NCBI GenBank assembly: GCA_026724425.1
Contig: JAIUCV010000009.1
Location: 21,726,388-21,790,387, forward strand
Source: Erythrophleum ivorense
Taxonomy: Eukaryota; Streptophyta; Magnoliopsida; Fabales; Fabaceae
Direction: 5' to 3'
Length of the DNA stretch: 64,000 bases
Every line of letters starts with the position of its first letter. Position 1 is the first letter of the stretch. Both the position numbers and the translations under genes were made by a program. The notes beneath the pieces are model-generated. The model was not told where the DNA came from and made no database searches. It saw only the letters and a program-made list of their open reading frames with translations. Below are positions 34,689-47,100 of this stretch, in pieces.

Positions 34689-37623
34689 GTAATTAAATAT
34701 TGTTTGACTTATTTTTATGGATTTTTTAGGGAATTTGAAGCCTCTTTGGGCATTCTAATGTGCAAACTTTTTCCTCGTGGTTGTCAACCAGGTCTGGTAC
34801 TTTCAACTATGACATTAAATATAGAGGAGCTACTGCTAAATCCTTGTCTTCCCTTAAAGAAGATGAGGGGTTCTCCAAAGACGGATTTTTACTAAATCAT
34901 GCTCGTGTTTTGGTAGGTTCTGGTCTTGACACTTTTGAAAAGGGCAAGAGTGCTCTCAGAAGTTGGAGGTTTGCTGATGTTACTTCTGTTTTCTAATGTA
35001 TGTATTTATAGTGGCAAAATCCCTGAATCATGACTGATATCATTTGCAGGCATTTTAGATTGAATTGGGCATTTGTTTATCCAAAAACTCCAGTTCAACA
35101 GGGAGTGAAATTTTGTGTTTGTGTGAAGGAGTTCTTCCCATGGCTCACGATGCCTCTTCAGGTTGTGTATGTGAATGAAAGTAGAACCAAAAAGAACCGC
35201 AATGCCTCATTTGGTTTTGGAGGTGGCACTCTTGGTGGTCACTTACTGGTGAGTGTTTTCTTCTTGCTGCTTTTCTTTTCTTTGGGGTCTGGGGTTGTGA
35301 TTGGAGTCTTAAATCTTTTAGTGATTAAGTTCTTTCAGCTCGAAGCTCCTCGTCCAATGCTTTCAATGCATTTGTAGAAGCCAATATGTCTTTGGCGTTT
35401 CCTTTTTGGGAATCTAGCTTTTTGTAATTACCTTGCACTGCAGGCTGATGCAGTGTTCCTTTAACTGTGTTCTTATGTTTTCTGAGACCTGAACTCATTT
35501 CTTTACTCATATCTAATTACGTAATGAGTACCTGAGGCTTTTCTTGAGAATTAGCAGCAATTACCAGCAGCAAGGGGGAAATAAAAGGAAAAGAAAAAAG
35601 GGGGGGGGGGGGGGGAAACTCCCTAGTCTTCAATGGCCTACATCTCCTATCATAATCTCCAAGTCCACCTTATTTCTCCTCCACCTCCCCCCTTTATTCA
35701 CTTCAGCATAGCTATCTCTTCTAGAGCCCCCCACGTGGCTCTCTTCCAGAAACCTCCCTCCACCATTCTGGTCTTGCTCTCCTTTTTTCCTTAATTACCT
35801 CTCCCTTCAACCTGCATGTATATACTTTTGTAATTGAAGGTCTATCAATACCTCCAACCCAACCCCCAAAAAGAAAGGTGGGAAACTGCTGGTCATGGAG
35901 ATCATACAGCTCCCAAGTACTTTTGTCATTGAATAAGAACTTCAGATTTCCATTAGCAATCTGTCTCACAGCCTTGACTGCCTTTAATTGGACTATCTAA
36001 CTCTTATGTCTTCCTTTAGAAAAGTGGCAGTTGTTGACATGGAGCTGTAGTTTTAAGAGACTTTTTGGCTGTGACACATGGAGTACCGGACGTAAATGGG
36101 TAGTAGAAGATAAATTCAGCCGGTATGCCACCTTGCAACCTTCTCAAGGGTTTCATAGATACCACAATACCTTGAGCTCAGCTTTCTATTACTTTTCCTG
36201 GCCAAAGAATTGAATTTGTAGGGCTATATTCCTGGTTATGCTTTTGGAGGTATCATTTTGTTTGTATGATTTTGGAGGTAGCATAGGACTTCATCTTATT
36301 TTGGGCTCAAGCTAGATTGTCTTTCAATTGCTGTGCTAGCATTCCTTTCTCTCAACTGCTCTTCACCTTTTAGCCAATGAGACCCCATCATCATACTTCA
36401 GAAGAGTGGGAGGGTTCGGCATAGAGGATCTTAAAGGGCATCACGCTTGTGGCTCCTTAGAATGTAATATTGAACCAATACTTGGGCCAAAGCTATCTAC
36501 TCTGACCATTGCTGGGGTTTTCCGCCAATGAAGCACATTAAATAGGTATTCAAACTCAGTTGACCACTTCCTTTTTCTCATCTTGTTTGGGGATGATGAG
36601 TTGTACTTAACATCAATCTCTTTTGGGGTCATACTTGTAGCGGATGCTGCTTGTTTCCTTTCTTTAGTAAGACAACTGTTTCACGTACGACTTTCAATTC
36701 CTTCTAATGGACTATCGCTGTTTTCTCCTGTCTGCGTGTTCTCATTGTTATATTCCAATGAGGTAGTAAGGCTGTAATTTGTGTTTTTTCATTTAGAGTA
36801 TGTTTGAATTGAAGACAATGGAGAGAATAGGAAGGAAGGAGAAATTTTTATTTGAACATTTTTTCTTTACCTGGATTTAGATAAATATTTCTTTTCTTCC
36901 CTCATTCATTCTCCTCATCCCAAACATTTCTAAGGGGGAAAAAATTAGATTTAAATCTAAATTAAAAAAAAAAACTAAATTAAAATTCTTCTTGCCTTGC
37001 CTTTCTTCTATCTCCTCAATCCATACATATCCTTAAATGCTGGTAACAAAAGGGGGATTCACTTTGGGACTGTTATAATTTCCGAAACACCATATAACTT
37101 GGTTACAACATCTCATGGCTACAACATATAACTTGGTTCTTTCTGCATACATAAGGATATTTATTTTTACTGGAGGTAACTGACCGAGAAAATGATGCAA
37201 ACTTCATTATATTCCTCTTTTCTCTGACATCGATTTTTTATTGCTTTCAATAAGTTTGTTTTACACTTTGATATTACCATCATACGTTTTGAAGCTCTTG
37301 ATAATTTGGCATGCACGAGTCAAAACTACTTAAATATAGACAATTTAACATATTAATATTTCTGCAGATGGCTTCAATAAGTTTGTCTCATCCCTGTTTT
37401 GTTTTGTCTGATATATTAATCTCTCTGGAAACAGGCTGGAGAAGAGCGATTTTCAATTGAGATGGATGAGAACGGCCAGGTGTGGTATGAAATACTTTCT
37501 TTCTCAAAGCCTGCCCATATTTTGTCATTTGTTGGGTACCCGTATGTTTTGCTTAGGCAAAAGTATTTTGCTCATGAATCTACCAAGGGGATGCTGAAAC
37601 ATATCAATTCCTTAAAATCCTGA
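34630..37623 (+). CDS. UPF0548 / DUF1990 family protein, four exons
   Basis: The four exons join into a 624-nt frame (207 residues): 34630-34688, 34792-34968, 35050-35248 and 37435-37623. All introns are GT-AG and the phases agree. The product starts MVFLCWHRPS, continues SGTFNYDIKYRG, LLNHARVLVGSG, KFCVCVKEFFPW and LPLQVVYV-like MPLQVVYVNE, then AGEERFSIEMDENGQVWYEI, and ends HINSLKS. It matches my recollection of Arabidopsis UPF0548 protein At2g17695 along its whole length (about 205 residues). The biochemical role of DUF1990 proteins is not established. No signal peptide or membrane span is seen. Introns 1 and 2 are 103 and 81 bp; intron 3 is 2186 bp. The gene converges with the SNF2 gene. 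Confidence 0.93.
34792..34968 (+). CDS. UPF0548 exon 2
   Basis: The exon runs from the acceptor accag to the donor gtttgc. It encodes SGTFNYDIKYRG, DGFLLNHARVLVGSG and SALRSW. Phases are 2 in and 2 out. Confidence 0.92.
35050..35248 (+). CDS. UPF0548 exon 3
   Basis: The exon runs from the acceptor tgcag to the donor gtgagt. It encodes HFRLNWAFVYPKTPVQQG, KFCVCVKEFFPW and GFGGGTLGGHLL. It ends in phase 0. Confidence 0.93.
35249..37434 (+). other. Large intron 3 of the UPF0548 gene
   Basis: The 2.2-kb intron contrasts with ~80-100 bp for the gene's other introns. It contains a 16-G run at 35600-35615 preceded by purine-rich sequence. I recognise no transposon protein in it, and its open frames have no familiar motif. 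Confidence 0.7.
35600..35615 (+). repeat. Poly-G run
   Basis: Sixteen consecutive G follow an AAAAAAG tract. The length may be a sequencing or assembly artefact or a true mononucleotide repeat. Confidence 0.9.
37435..37623 (+). CDS. UPF0548 exon 4
   Basis: The exon starts after the acceptor aacag. It encodes AGEERFSIEMDENG, SFSKPAHILSFVGYPYV and KHINSLKS, then TGA at 37621-37623. These are the most conserved residues of the family. Confidence 0.93.
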   Translation, partial: AGEERFSIEMDENGQVWYEILSFSKPAHILSFVGYPYVLLRQKYFAHESTKGMLKHINSLKS

Positions 37624-38924
37624 TTTATATACTGTACCATTATTTTCTTATTTAGTTAAATATAGTTTTCTTCCTTTTCCCTGTTGTAATTCTGTTCTCT
37701 AATATATTTGCTCTTGAACGTTGTTGGTGTGCTGTTATGTAAATTAAGCTGGGGGACGTGGAGCTCTATCTGTCTCCCTCACCCCATTCCAAAAATAGGA
37801 AAGAAGAATTATTGATGATCGCTGGGTCATTATGAATATATACATACTTCGTATTAGTGGAAAATGGAATTTCCGTTCATAAAGAGTGTTAAATGTTTGC
37901 ATTGTAAGCCCTTCCTTGTTAAGAGGGTATTTTTTATTCTACTCATTTCTTTGTTATACTCCTTTCTAAGGTGACAAAAAGTTTAGAAGCGATTCACTTT
38001 TGGTGAGCAAGTGAGAACCAACTTGATCATTATCGGTAACGAGCAGGTAAAAGCCAACATTGTAAACCACTTTAGTGAGCATGTGAAAACCTCAACGATA
38101 AAGGAGAACAAGATAAACCAATCATTGTATGTGGTAGACGAAAACATACATTTGCATGGTAAAAAGCTCTCAGGAGGCAATGAAGCTAGACGTGGGTCAT
38201 TTGTTTGACCGAACTATGATAAATTTCTTGTCTAACTTTCTCTATCCTTTTCTCTTTACTTTAACCACTGCATTTCAGTTCTTGCTTTGTTAACTTCACT
38301 TACAGTTTTGTTGACTCTTGCATACTGCTTTAGTGCAATTACTGTTTTGAAATTATATTTACTTATTTACGTTGATTCATATACTGTTTTAACATCTATT
38401 TAGAATTACTGAATATTTGCTTATATTATATGCCTGTTAAAACTCTATTAAGCTTTAGTTCTTAGTATATTTCCCCCCAAAAAAAATTTCTCACCCCATT
38501 CACTACTCTTGGGTGTGGTTATCACTATCAATTTGGTATAAGAGATATCAAGTTATTTGTCAAATTTTATGTCAACGCTACAGAAAACAATCCAAATGAG
38601 TCCCAAAACAAAAAATAAGTCGGAGTAAAATTCTCCGGACCCTTGATGAAATCCAATATTGTAAACAAGATTTTATGTTACAAATCACAATGGTTATTGT
38701 AATGTTATGACGACTGTAGACGCTAAAACCGTATGTGAGCTTTATTGCTGCCTATATTGATTATTAGTGCATTCTTTATTTAATATTATAATTGTCGCAA
38801 TTTTAAAGACATCGCCACTAACTTAATTTTAATCCCAAGTAAAAATTTGATAGTAGCTATCATAAAACAATTCCCCTGCGGAAAGATCCGACATTTTGAT
38901 GTGTAATCAATTAACATTTTATAG
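37624..38924. other. Intergenic sequence, start of the convergent interval
   Basis: No gene is seen. Around 38000-38100 two diverged copies of a gtgagca(a/t)gtgaraacc-type motif occur. The string ctatcaatttggtataagaga near 38529 resembles an LTR end followed by a primer-binding site, but no LTR partner or coding domain was found. Confidence 0.4.
38905..38924 (+). repeat. Left target-site duplication of the retroposon
   Basis: The sequence aatcaattaacattttatag is repeated exactly at 39256-39275. Confidence 0.9.
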
Positions 38925-39255
38925 GATGTGTAGCAGATGCTAGGGAGGGCACTGGCTGAGTGTGTCCTGGGATATTTTCTTCGGCTTGCTGCTTAGTTGT
39001 CTTATTTGGTTTTTTTATTTACTGATTAGTCCTTTCATGTGTTTGTTTCTTAGTAATTTAGTCTTAGTCTTGCTGTATTTTTGTGTGAAGCAGTAGTTTC
39101 TGTGCCTTTTTTGGGGGGTCTTAGTTCGCTTTACGGGTTTGTTTTGCTGTGTTTCGTTTTCGGCTGTCTGTGTTTGTTTTTTGGTTTTGTTCTGCTGAGT
39201 TTGTATTTTGCTGTTGGTTTTGGTGAAATGAAATGAACATATTCAGATACAAAAA
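38925..39255 (+). mobile_element. 5'-truncated non-LTR retroposon with poly-A tail
   Basis: A 331-bp insert lies between two identical 20-bp direct repeats and ends in a run of seven A (shared in part with the repeat). Long perfect duplications plus a terminal A tail are the signature of target-primed reverse transcription, as by plant L1-type LINEs. The insert is T/G-rich, lacks tRNA-like A and B boxes and carries no RT domain, so it is best read as a LINE 3' end. Confidence 0.8.
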
Positions 39256-39275
39256 AATCAATTAACATTTTATAG
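39256..39275 (+). repeat. Right target-site duplication of the retroposon
   Basis: Identical to 38905-38924. The first two A residues could belong to the poly-A tail. Confidence 0.9.
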
Positions 39276-40211
39276 CATTTGACAAGAAAAAAAAGAGTCT
39301 AACTTTAGATCCACAAAGAGGGGTTAATTTGGGTAAACGATTTTATTTTCCTAATATCTTCATATGCTTTACGTTGAAATTCTGGGGCTTATTCTCTCAA
39401 GTTGTCTTCTACCTTCTCCCTCAACTCAACCTTTATTCCTATCTTTTGCAACATATATGATAAGACTCAATTCAACAGCGCTGTTGCAATATATCGGTCA
39501 TTGGATTAAAATAACCAAAATCTTGATGCATTATTCAATTGTTTTACTCAAGCCTAGCAAATCTTAAAAACTATAGGTAAAATGATAATCAAACAGTTTT
39601 TTTTCCAACGTGCGAAAGTGGCAACTACATTTGAAAACAATGTTTTTAAAGTTACAAGACTGGTTGTTTTTATATGAAAATATTACGATCTTTAGTTCAA
39701 CTTCATTTTTGTGCAAATTTTTTGCATGGTAGGCTTTCCTTTTGACCTTTATTGAAAGAAGAAAACTTACAATAGACTTCAGCTGTGGGAAGAACAAGCT
39801 TTTCTGAGACCAAAAGTAAAAGAAAAAACAAAATTCAAGGCTTTGTTTGGTAAGCAAATAAATTCTTGACGTGATTCTAACGAATATCATTAAACTTGTT
39901 TGTTATTCTAACGAATATCATTCTAAGAAAAAACTGCAATTTTGAAGATTTCATAACAGTCTTGTTAATATTATATCCTCAAGTTTGGTTCAGTTACAAT
40001 ATCCTTAAAAATTGCAGTCAACTTTATAAACATACTCTTGATCTTCTTTCATGAATAAGTTACTTATAAAACTTATTAAAAAATTAATAGTAACATTGAT
40101 ATAATATGTGACAACAAAATTGGTGATTATAAAAACTGACAACGGCGGTGATGACAACAGTAATAGCCAGATTGAATCTTCTGAAGTAATTCCTCTCAAG
40201 TGTTTAACATA

Positions 40212-40250
<39 letters not shown>

Positions 40251-41035
40251 ATATATATATATATATTTTTTTAAATTTATAAGCCCCGCCTCCCCCTCAC
40301 ATATCACTTCAGAGAATCCCCGGTTCCAGCAATAGCAATGATAACTGCAATGGTCAAACTGATGAGAAGTTTAAAAAAAATGAATTGAGATTAAAAATTT
40401 TAAAATAAAATGACAGATCACCAAAATCTAACATTCTATACCTCATTTCCGGAACACCCCCCTTTCTTCCCTCCCCCGGAAAACAGGGGAAAAAAAAAAA
40501 AGAAAAACTCTCCCACAGGCTTATAAAAGAAATGGGTAACTCCTAAAATAACCGAGAATACATACAATTGTATATAAAAGCAACCGCCATACAATTTAAA
40601 ATTAAATTGGTTGTTCCTCTACTAACTCTGAACATACCACATTATGAGAAAAAGCTGCGTATGGGACAATCTGCAACTTTAAATAAACACAAACTCTGTA
40701 CTGTCTGCTAACAATATCCACAATTCCCATCAGATTTCAACTCATTCACCTTCTACCCATTGCAGCTTCAAGAAAAACGAGTGCAATATATTTGTTAATC
40801 ATTACAATGACAAATTGACACTCATTCTCCTATTGATAATTAAAATATGACTACTCATTTATCATCAATAGATTAGGGCTAATGTACACCTGCATGGTAT
40901 TCTTACCAATTTGTCCGGGTGACCAATCCTCTTTCTCCCATCTCTTGAAATGGTTCTAGCTTAGTACAAAAACAAAACAAGAGGAGTGTGAAATGAGGAC
41001 GCAAAAATGGAAATTTTTCCTGTAGACTCCATATT
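39276..41035. other. Intergenic sequence and 3' flank of the SNF2 gene
   Basis: No gene is recognised. The motif attctaacgaatatcatt occurs twice at about 39874 and 39905. The region includes the microsatellite at 40215-40266 and probably the 3' UTR of the minus-strand SNF2 gene just below 41036. Confidence 0.5.
40215..40266. repeat. Compound (CT)n-(AT)n microsatellite
   Basis: About 16-17 CT units are followed by about eight AT units and a T run. Confidence 0.95.
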
Positions 41036-41198
41036 TTAACCCAACAAAATTGCAGATAATATCTCTCCCATGGTCTTCTCAGGTATGTCACCTTTATCAT
41101 CCACCTCCATGCCCGACTCAAGGACTGCAGCATCCAATACAAGCTTTCTATTTGCAATCTCATATACATTTTCATCAACTGTACCCTTGGTCACCAGC
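41036..41198 (-). CDS. CHR19: SNF2 last exon
   Basis: The exon follows a gcag acceptor and encodes LVTKGTVDENVYEIANRK, LDAAVLESG and EKTMGEILSAILLG, then TAA at 41038-41036. It is the C-terminal extension after helicase motif VI. Confidence 0.95.
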
Positions 41199-44100
41199 CT
41201 GCAATGGAGTATATAGAAACATCAGTCCATCAGAGCATACAAAAGATTTATATTTATTAGGTTTACTACTTTTTCAATAACCAAGGGAGGGAATAGAAGT
41301 GATGGATGAGTACCGATATATAGTTACAGGCTTCATTTGACCTATCCGATGACAACGATCTTCTGCCTGTCTATCAATCTGTGGATTGAAATCCATGTCA
41401 TGAATTACAACAGTATCAGCTCCTGTCAAGTTCAAGCCTTGTCCTCCAGCTCTCGTGGAAAGCAAGCATGCAAATATTGAAGTATCATTATTGAACGTAT
41501 CAACTATTGTTTGCCTCTCCGTTACCTGAGTACTGGCAATCAAAGTTGGATTCAGAGAGGAAGGAAAAGCTGCATCCAGTAGGCATACATCATCAAGGGA
41601 GCAAACTCAATTTCAGCATGTACCTTCCATCAAGCCGTCTGTAGGTCAATCCAATGACATCCAGTGTCCACTCCAATATGTCAAGCATTGATGTCCACTG
41701 ACTAAATATTAAAACACGATGACCTCCTTTTTGAAGTGAAGGAAGAAGTTCTTCTAAGGCCTACATAATCAAGGGAGCAACTCAAATTAAGCATACCCAG
41801 CAAATAATTATGTTTGCCTCTGTATATTTGATAATTGCAGAATTTATTTAAGTCACTCAAATCATACCCGACATTTTGCAGAAAGCATAACACTTCTATC
41901 CGGAAGGATACCCTTTCTATCTGTGACACCATAATGAAGTAAAAGCTGCAAGGAATTCAAATATGTGACCGTTTAAATAGAAACAACTATTTACCCAAAT
42001 ATCTCATCTAATCATTTAGCCCAAGAGAAGTTAAAATTTGATATCTTTTCCATTAGGATTGAAGAGAATGTTCAGAGATAATCTATAAAAAATTAAGAAT
42101 AAAAGAAAATGGAATTTCCTTAATCCTTTTCAGAGGAAATTCAAACCAATGATCTCAAAGCCTGTTTTGTGAATTAATCATTGTAATGACACTTGTAGAA
42201 TCCCCTGCCCTCATGTCTAGAGATTCTCCATCTTCTCTAACATCTATCAACCACATGCATGGTTCATATGAAATATGGAGAAAGGAGAGAAAACCCTTAA
42301 ATGAAATGTAGTCAGTGAATTCTGACCTACATGAAACTTTGTATTTATAGGAGAATGATACAAGACATTGAAGACTCATAATTACAAATAATATCCTGCT
42401 TAATTACACAATTATAACCTACCAAATATGAAATAAGACACATGCTAATATACACACACTATCTAGTCAGAATATTTACATTCCAACAATTCAAAGCAAA
42501 ACATTTGGGGCTCCAAGTCAATACCCAGAGCTTTGGTGCTCATATATGAGTGGAATGTTAGGAGAGAATAGAATGATAGAAGAATAGAGAATAGAGAAGA
42601 TTAAGAGAACTGAAAGCTTCATTGACTGTCATAACCTGCTTCCTATTCTGTTACATGGCCATTTAATTAGTTAGTTGGAACTCTAATTAACTCCCTTAAC
42701 AGCCATTCTATTGTTAACTACTTTCCCCTATATTCCTAACACACCTACCATTACGCCCCTCCCCAAAAGACCCTTGACCTCAAGAATGAATGCTAGAAAA
42801 ATTTAAGATACACTACTTTTTTTGAGAAAAAAAAAATCATAACACTGGACCCAGTAGCATCCTCACCAACTTCCCTCTGTACCAGAATATCATATTTAGT
42901 GAAGTCCCATTGCATAGACCCTCTTGATTTTAGCCATCACACCCCCTCTGTACCAGAACATCATATTCAGTGAGGTCCCATTGCATACACCCTCTTGATT
43001 TTAGCCTTCGTATCTCAAGAACCCTATCACACCCATTTAGAGGAATAACAAATGCATCTATACTAAATTCCTTTCCTTGCATCTCCCTTTTGAACTCCTT
43101 GCAAACTCTTTGAATGATCAATTTACTTCCTCCAGCTATTGTTACTTCTGCTTCCTCTATTTCTCCATTGGCCATCCCAGTTTCTTTGACCATTTGTGAG
43201 TCTAAGAATTCATGGGTGCTGCCACTACCTATCAAAATCTGTATAACCTTCCTTCCAACACTTCCTTCAATAGTTTCATCTTCGTCTGCGCAATTACTTT
43301 CTTCAACTTCCATCAAATGAATTTGCAACTTCTTTCTTTGACGACATTCATGGCCGTGACTATATTTTTCACAGCAAAAGTAACATAAGTTGTTTGCTCT
43401 ATGCTTTTCAATCTCTTCTGGTATAAGCACTTTCTGCAACTCGAAACCTCCCTTAATTCCCTCTTGCTCCTCTTGCTTGTTATAAATCTGAGAACCTGTC
43501 GTAGTATTCTTTGTGACAAACAACCTTTCTTGATTACCATAAAACTTACGTTCTTCTGCCCCAGTTCTCACTACTCCATTAATTCCTTCATTTTTGCTTG
43601 AAGAATTGCAATTGAGCTCCTGTAACTTTGCAATCCTCATTTGCAATCCTCATGGTATCAAGCAAGGTTCTGGGCCCAAATAATCTGACTTCTTCTGCCA
43701 TGTCTTTCCTTAAACCAGCAATGTAGCAGCTAATCAAATAGGTTTCTGGTAATTTCAGCTAACAGGTCAAATTATTGAAGGCATCTTGGTAGTCACTAAC
43801 ACTGCCTTAGTTGCATTAACTCCTCCCTTGGATCCTCATACACAGGTCCAAGCCTCCTCTACATTGCCTTTGAATACACCTCCATGAAATGCATTGCCCT
43901 TCTTGAATTCTGTCAACTGCTTGATGCCAACAAAAACCTCCTCAAGATGCAGACTAGCAAGGGTGATTTTCATGTTTTCTAGTGCCTCATCCAACAAAAA
44001 ATACGTTTCACACTTTGACAGCCACCCAAGAACATCACCTCAACGGAGTTTTGGGAATTCTATTTTGGGTAGCTGGAAATCCTTCTCACGTTGTTGCTGT

Positions 44101-47100
44101 CCACTTTTGTTTTTCTCACTGTCACCCCTGTTTCTCTCACTGTTGTTCCATCCCATCAATTTCATCATCTTCAACATTTGGGTCATCTGTGCTGACATCC
44201 CCTTCATTAAGTGTTGAGGATGGCAATTATGGGAATTAGGTTAAAGTTTTGGTAAGCATTTGTATCAACTCTTTCATAATCTACAAGACTTTCTTAAGTT
44301 CTTTATATCTCTTAACACTTCCCATCAAGTTGAAGCTTAAAAAGCTCGCAGCATGTTACAAATAAAACCCAACTAGAGAAAAATATATCCAAACCTTAAG
44401 AGTTGCAATTCATTAGGTTGCCCACTTACACTATACCTGGGTTTCCTTCCAGTGCATCAATATCGCAAGTAAAAACAAAGAACAATAACCAACTCATAAA
44501 ATAGGGGAAGCTACAATTTTACTTCCTGAAGTAAGATCTAATTACAAAATTAGCTCATGAACTTTAAAACATAACAGAACAGCCCTTAAACTTAAGATCC
44601 CCTTTAAAAATGAAGGCAAGAGGTCATGTGATTTTGACTGTGATGGCAATGCTTGGCTTATGCTCTATGCTGAACCTGCAGAAAAGTTCATTTTTAGTTC
44701 CAAAAATTAAACAGGAGATTTTTGTTTCAGTCCAAAGTTCAAGGAATATTTTGTTACGTTCTGAAGTTTATGTACCAATTTTGTAGTTAAGCCTTAGTTC
44801 AAGTGGTAAAATGTAGTTTTCCCATTAAAATAACTCATATTAACTTTAGAGCTTAAGCAACTAGTACTTTCTCTAAAGACGTCCTTGGGCCATATTAAGA
44901 GGTATCAAGAACTTAGGAAGGCACTATAGACTAAGAAAATAGTTACCTGTAGTGCACCCAAAGTAAAGGATGACTTTCTGCAGTCATAGTAAATAGAGAT
45001 TGAGGTGTCCATGCTATACACACCGTTATTGAACCATTAAATAATATATTGTTTGGTATCTAAATTTTAGCCCTAACTTCCGCTCACCTCACCTTCACAA
45101 CATACTTTATATTATGATATATCAAATTAAGTATCCTATCAGAACCATTTATTTTGTTTTTGGGGCCCCCCTTTTTTCTTTTTTTTTTTGGGGGGGGGGG
45201 GGTGGGTGTAATAGGCTCTCAAGTTAGCACACCCTTGTACAACTCATTGAACTTTGGGATAGACCTTCAAAAAGAATAGAACTATGCTATTTAGCAAGAT
45301 AGGGCAACTTGAAAATTCAGTTTTGAAAACATTAGTCAATGCTCACCCTAAAGCATAGAAGGCAATGATCAACAAACTAAAAAATTTTAATAAATCTCAC
45401 CATAAAGCTTTATTAATGAAACCATACTTCCTTCTTATGAAAATAATAATGGATGCTAATGATAGATGACCCAAGTGACAAAAACTCAACAAAAGAATCG
45501 TTCTCTTGCTTACAACCTTTCTCTCCTTTCTATCTTCTCCATCCTCAGTTTCCTCTTTACTTATATTATACATTTTTCTTTTAAATGGTATCATCACAGG
45601 TTCATCTGTTGTCGGGTTGGAGGCCAAATTTTTCTTTCTTGTCCTCTACTTCTCATCTCCACTATTACATGATTCTTATTTCTAACCTATTCCATCCTCC
45701 CTAAAATATATTTCTTGCACAAAATAAATAAATAAATGGGTCAACATCAGACAAGGCCAGCCTTTTTACATTATCTCCTTTTTCAATTTTTCAACTCAAA
45801 TGACATTCATTCCAGTGGTTAGAATTTTGATTGTGGTTCAAAACCTGTTGTTTGCTTGATTTTCATATTAAACACCATCATTTTTGAAGAAAATAATAGA
45901 ACAGAAGTGGAGAACTGGGTTCTTCTTATTTCACGAGAGGAAGGGAGAAAACAATATCTAGGGACCATGGCTGCCATTCAAATCCCATGAGACAAGGCAA
46001 TAAAAGCATAATGAACAATAAAGACAGAATAAAGGCAATAAAACAGAGATGCAAAATTAACGAAATAAAAAAGGAAAAACAGTGTTGACTTGGTCCCATG
46101 AGATCAGGGACAGATCTGGGTGTGTAACAACTAGTATACCAACACTCTCCCTTAGGCTAGAGAGCAGATGTTAATCATCCCAAGCTTAACTCCAAGCACT
46201 TCAAACTTGACCCTAGTGAGGACTTTAGTAAGGATATCAGCAACTTGTAGCATGGTTGGAGTATAACTGAGTTCAATAAGACCAGCGTCCACTTTTTCCT
46301 TTATAAAGTGCCAGCCAATTTCTACATGTTTGATTCTATCATGTTGCATAGGATTTCAAGCAATGCTAACAGCAGCCAAGTTTTCACACAATACCTTCAT
46401 AGGTTCTCCACATTTAATTCTCATCTCAATAATAAACCTCTTTAGCCACAATCCTTCACAGATGCCTTGGGCTACTGCCTTGTATTCTACCTCTGGACTA
46501 CTCTTTTTACTCCTTCAAGTGACCAAATTTCCCTAAACATAAGAGCAATAACCTAAGATAGATCTTCTATCTATTATGGACTCAACCCAATCAGCATCAC
46601 AATAAATTTTAACACTACGATTTGCACCCTTTTGGAAGGAGATCCCCTTCTTTAGGGCCATTTTAAGATACCTTAGGATCCTGTAGGCAACTTCAAGATG
46701 ATCTTCAATAAATTTACTCATAAACTGATTAATGAGACTTACAAGGAAGCTAATGTAATAAATGAGTTTACTTATGAGCTTTTGGTACTTCTCATTGTCA
46801 ACTAGAAAGCTTTCTCATAAAAATATGTTCGTAGTTAGCCTCCATTGGTATGTTAGCTGGTCTACACCTCAACATTTCAGTCTCTTCAAAGAGGTCAAGA
46901 GTGTAGTTTCTTTGAGATATCAAGATTCCTTTCTTTGATCTTGCTACCTCCATCCCTAAAAAATATTTTAGAATGCCAAGGTCTTTTATTTCAAATTCTT
47001 TGGCTAAAGCTTTCTTTAGGTGCTCGATTTCATCATCATAGTCTCTTGTAACAATGATATCATCTCCATGCATAATTAAGACAATTATCTTCCCACTAGT

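Noticed and set aside
36441..36632. 63-codon minus-strand frame in UPF0548 intron 3
   Set aside because: No recognisable motif; the length is expected by chance.
36785..36950. Possible MITE starting gagtatgtttgaattg
   Set aside because: The proposed right end (cccaaacatttct) pairs only over a few bases and no target duplication is visible.
38500..38545. LTR end plus primer-binding site (ctatcaatttggtataagaga)
   Set aside because: No second LTR, no coding domain and two mismatches to the tRNA-Met complement; chance or an unidentifiable remnant.
43894..44239. Plus-strand frames of 107 and 85 codons
   Set aside because: Antisense to the gypsy gag remnant, with low-complexity S/F/L-rich composition.
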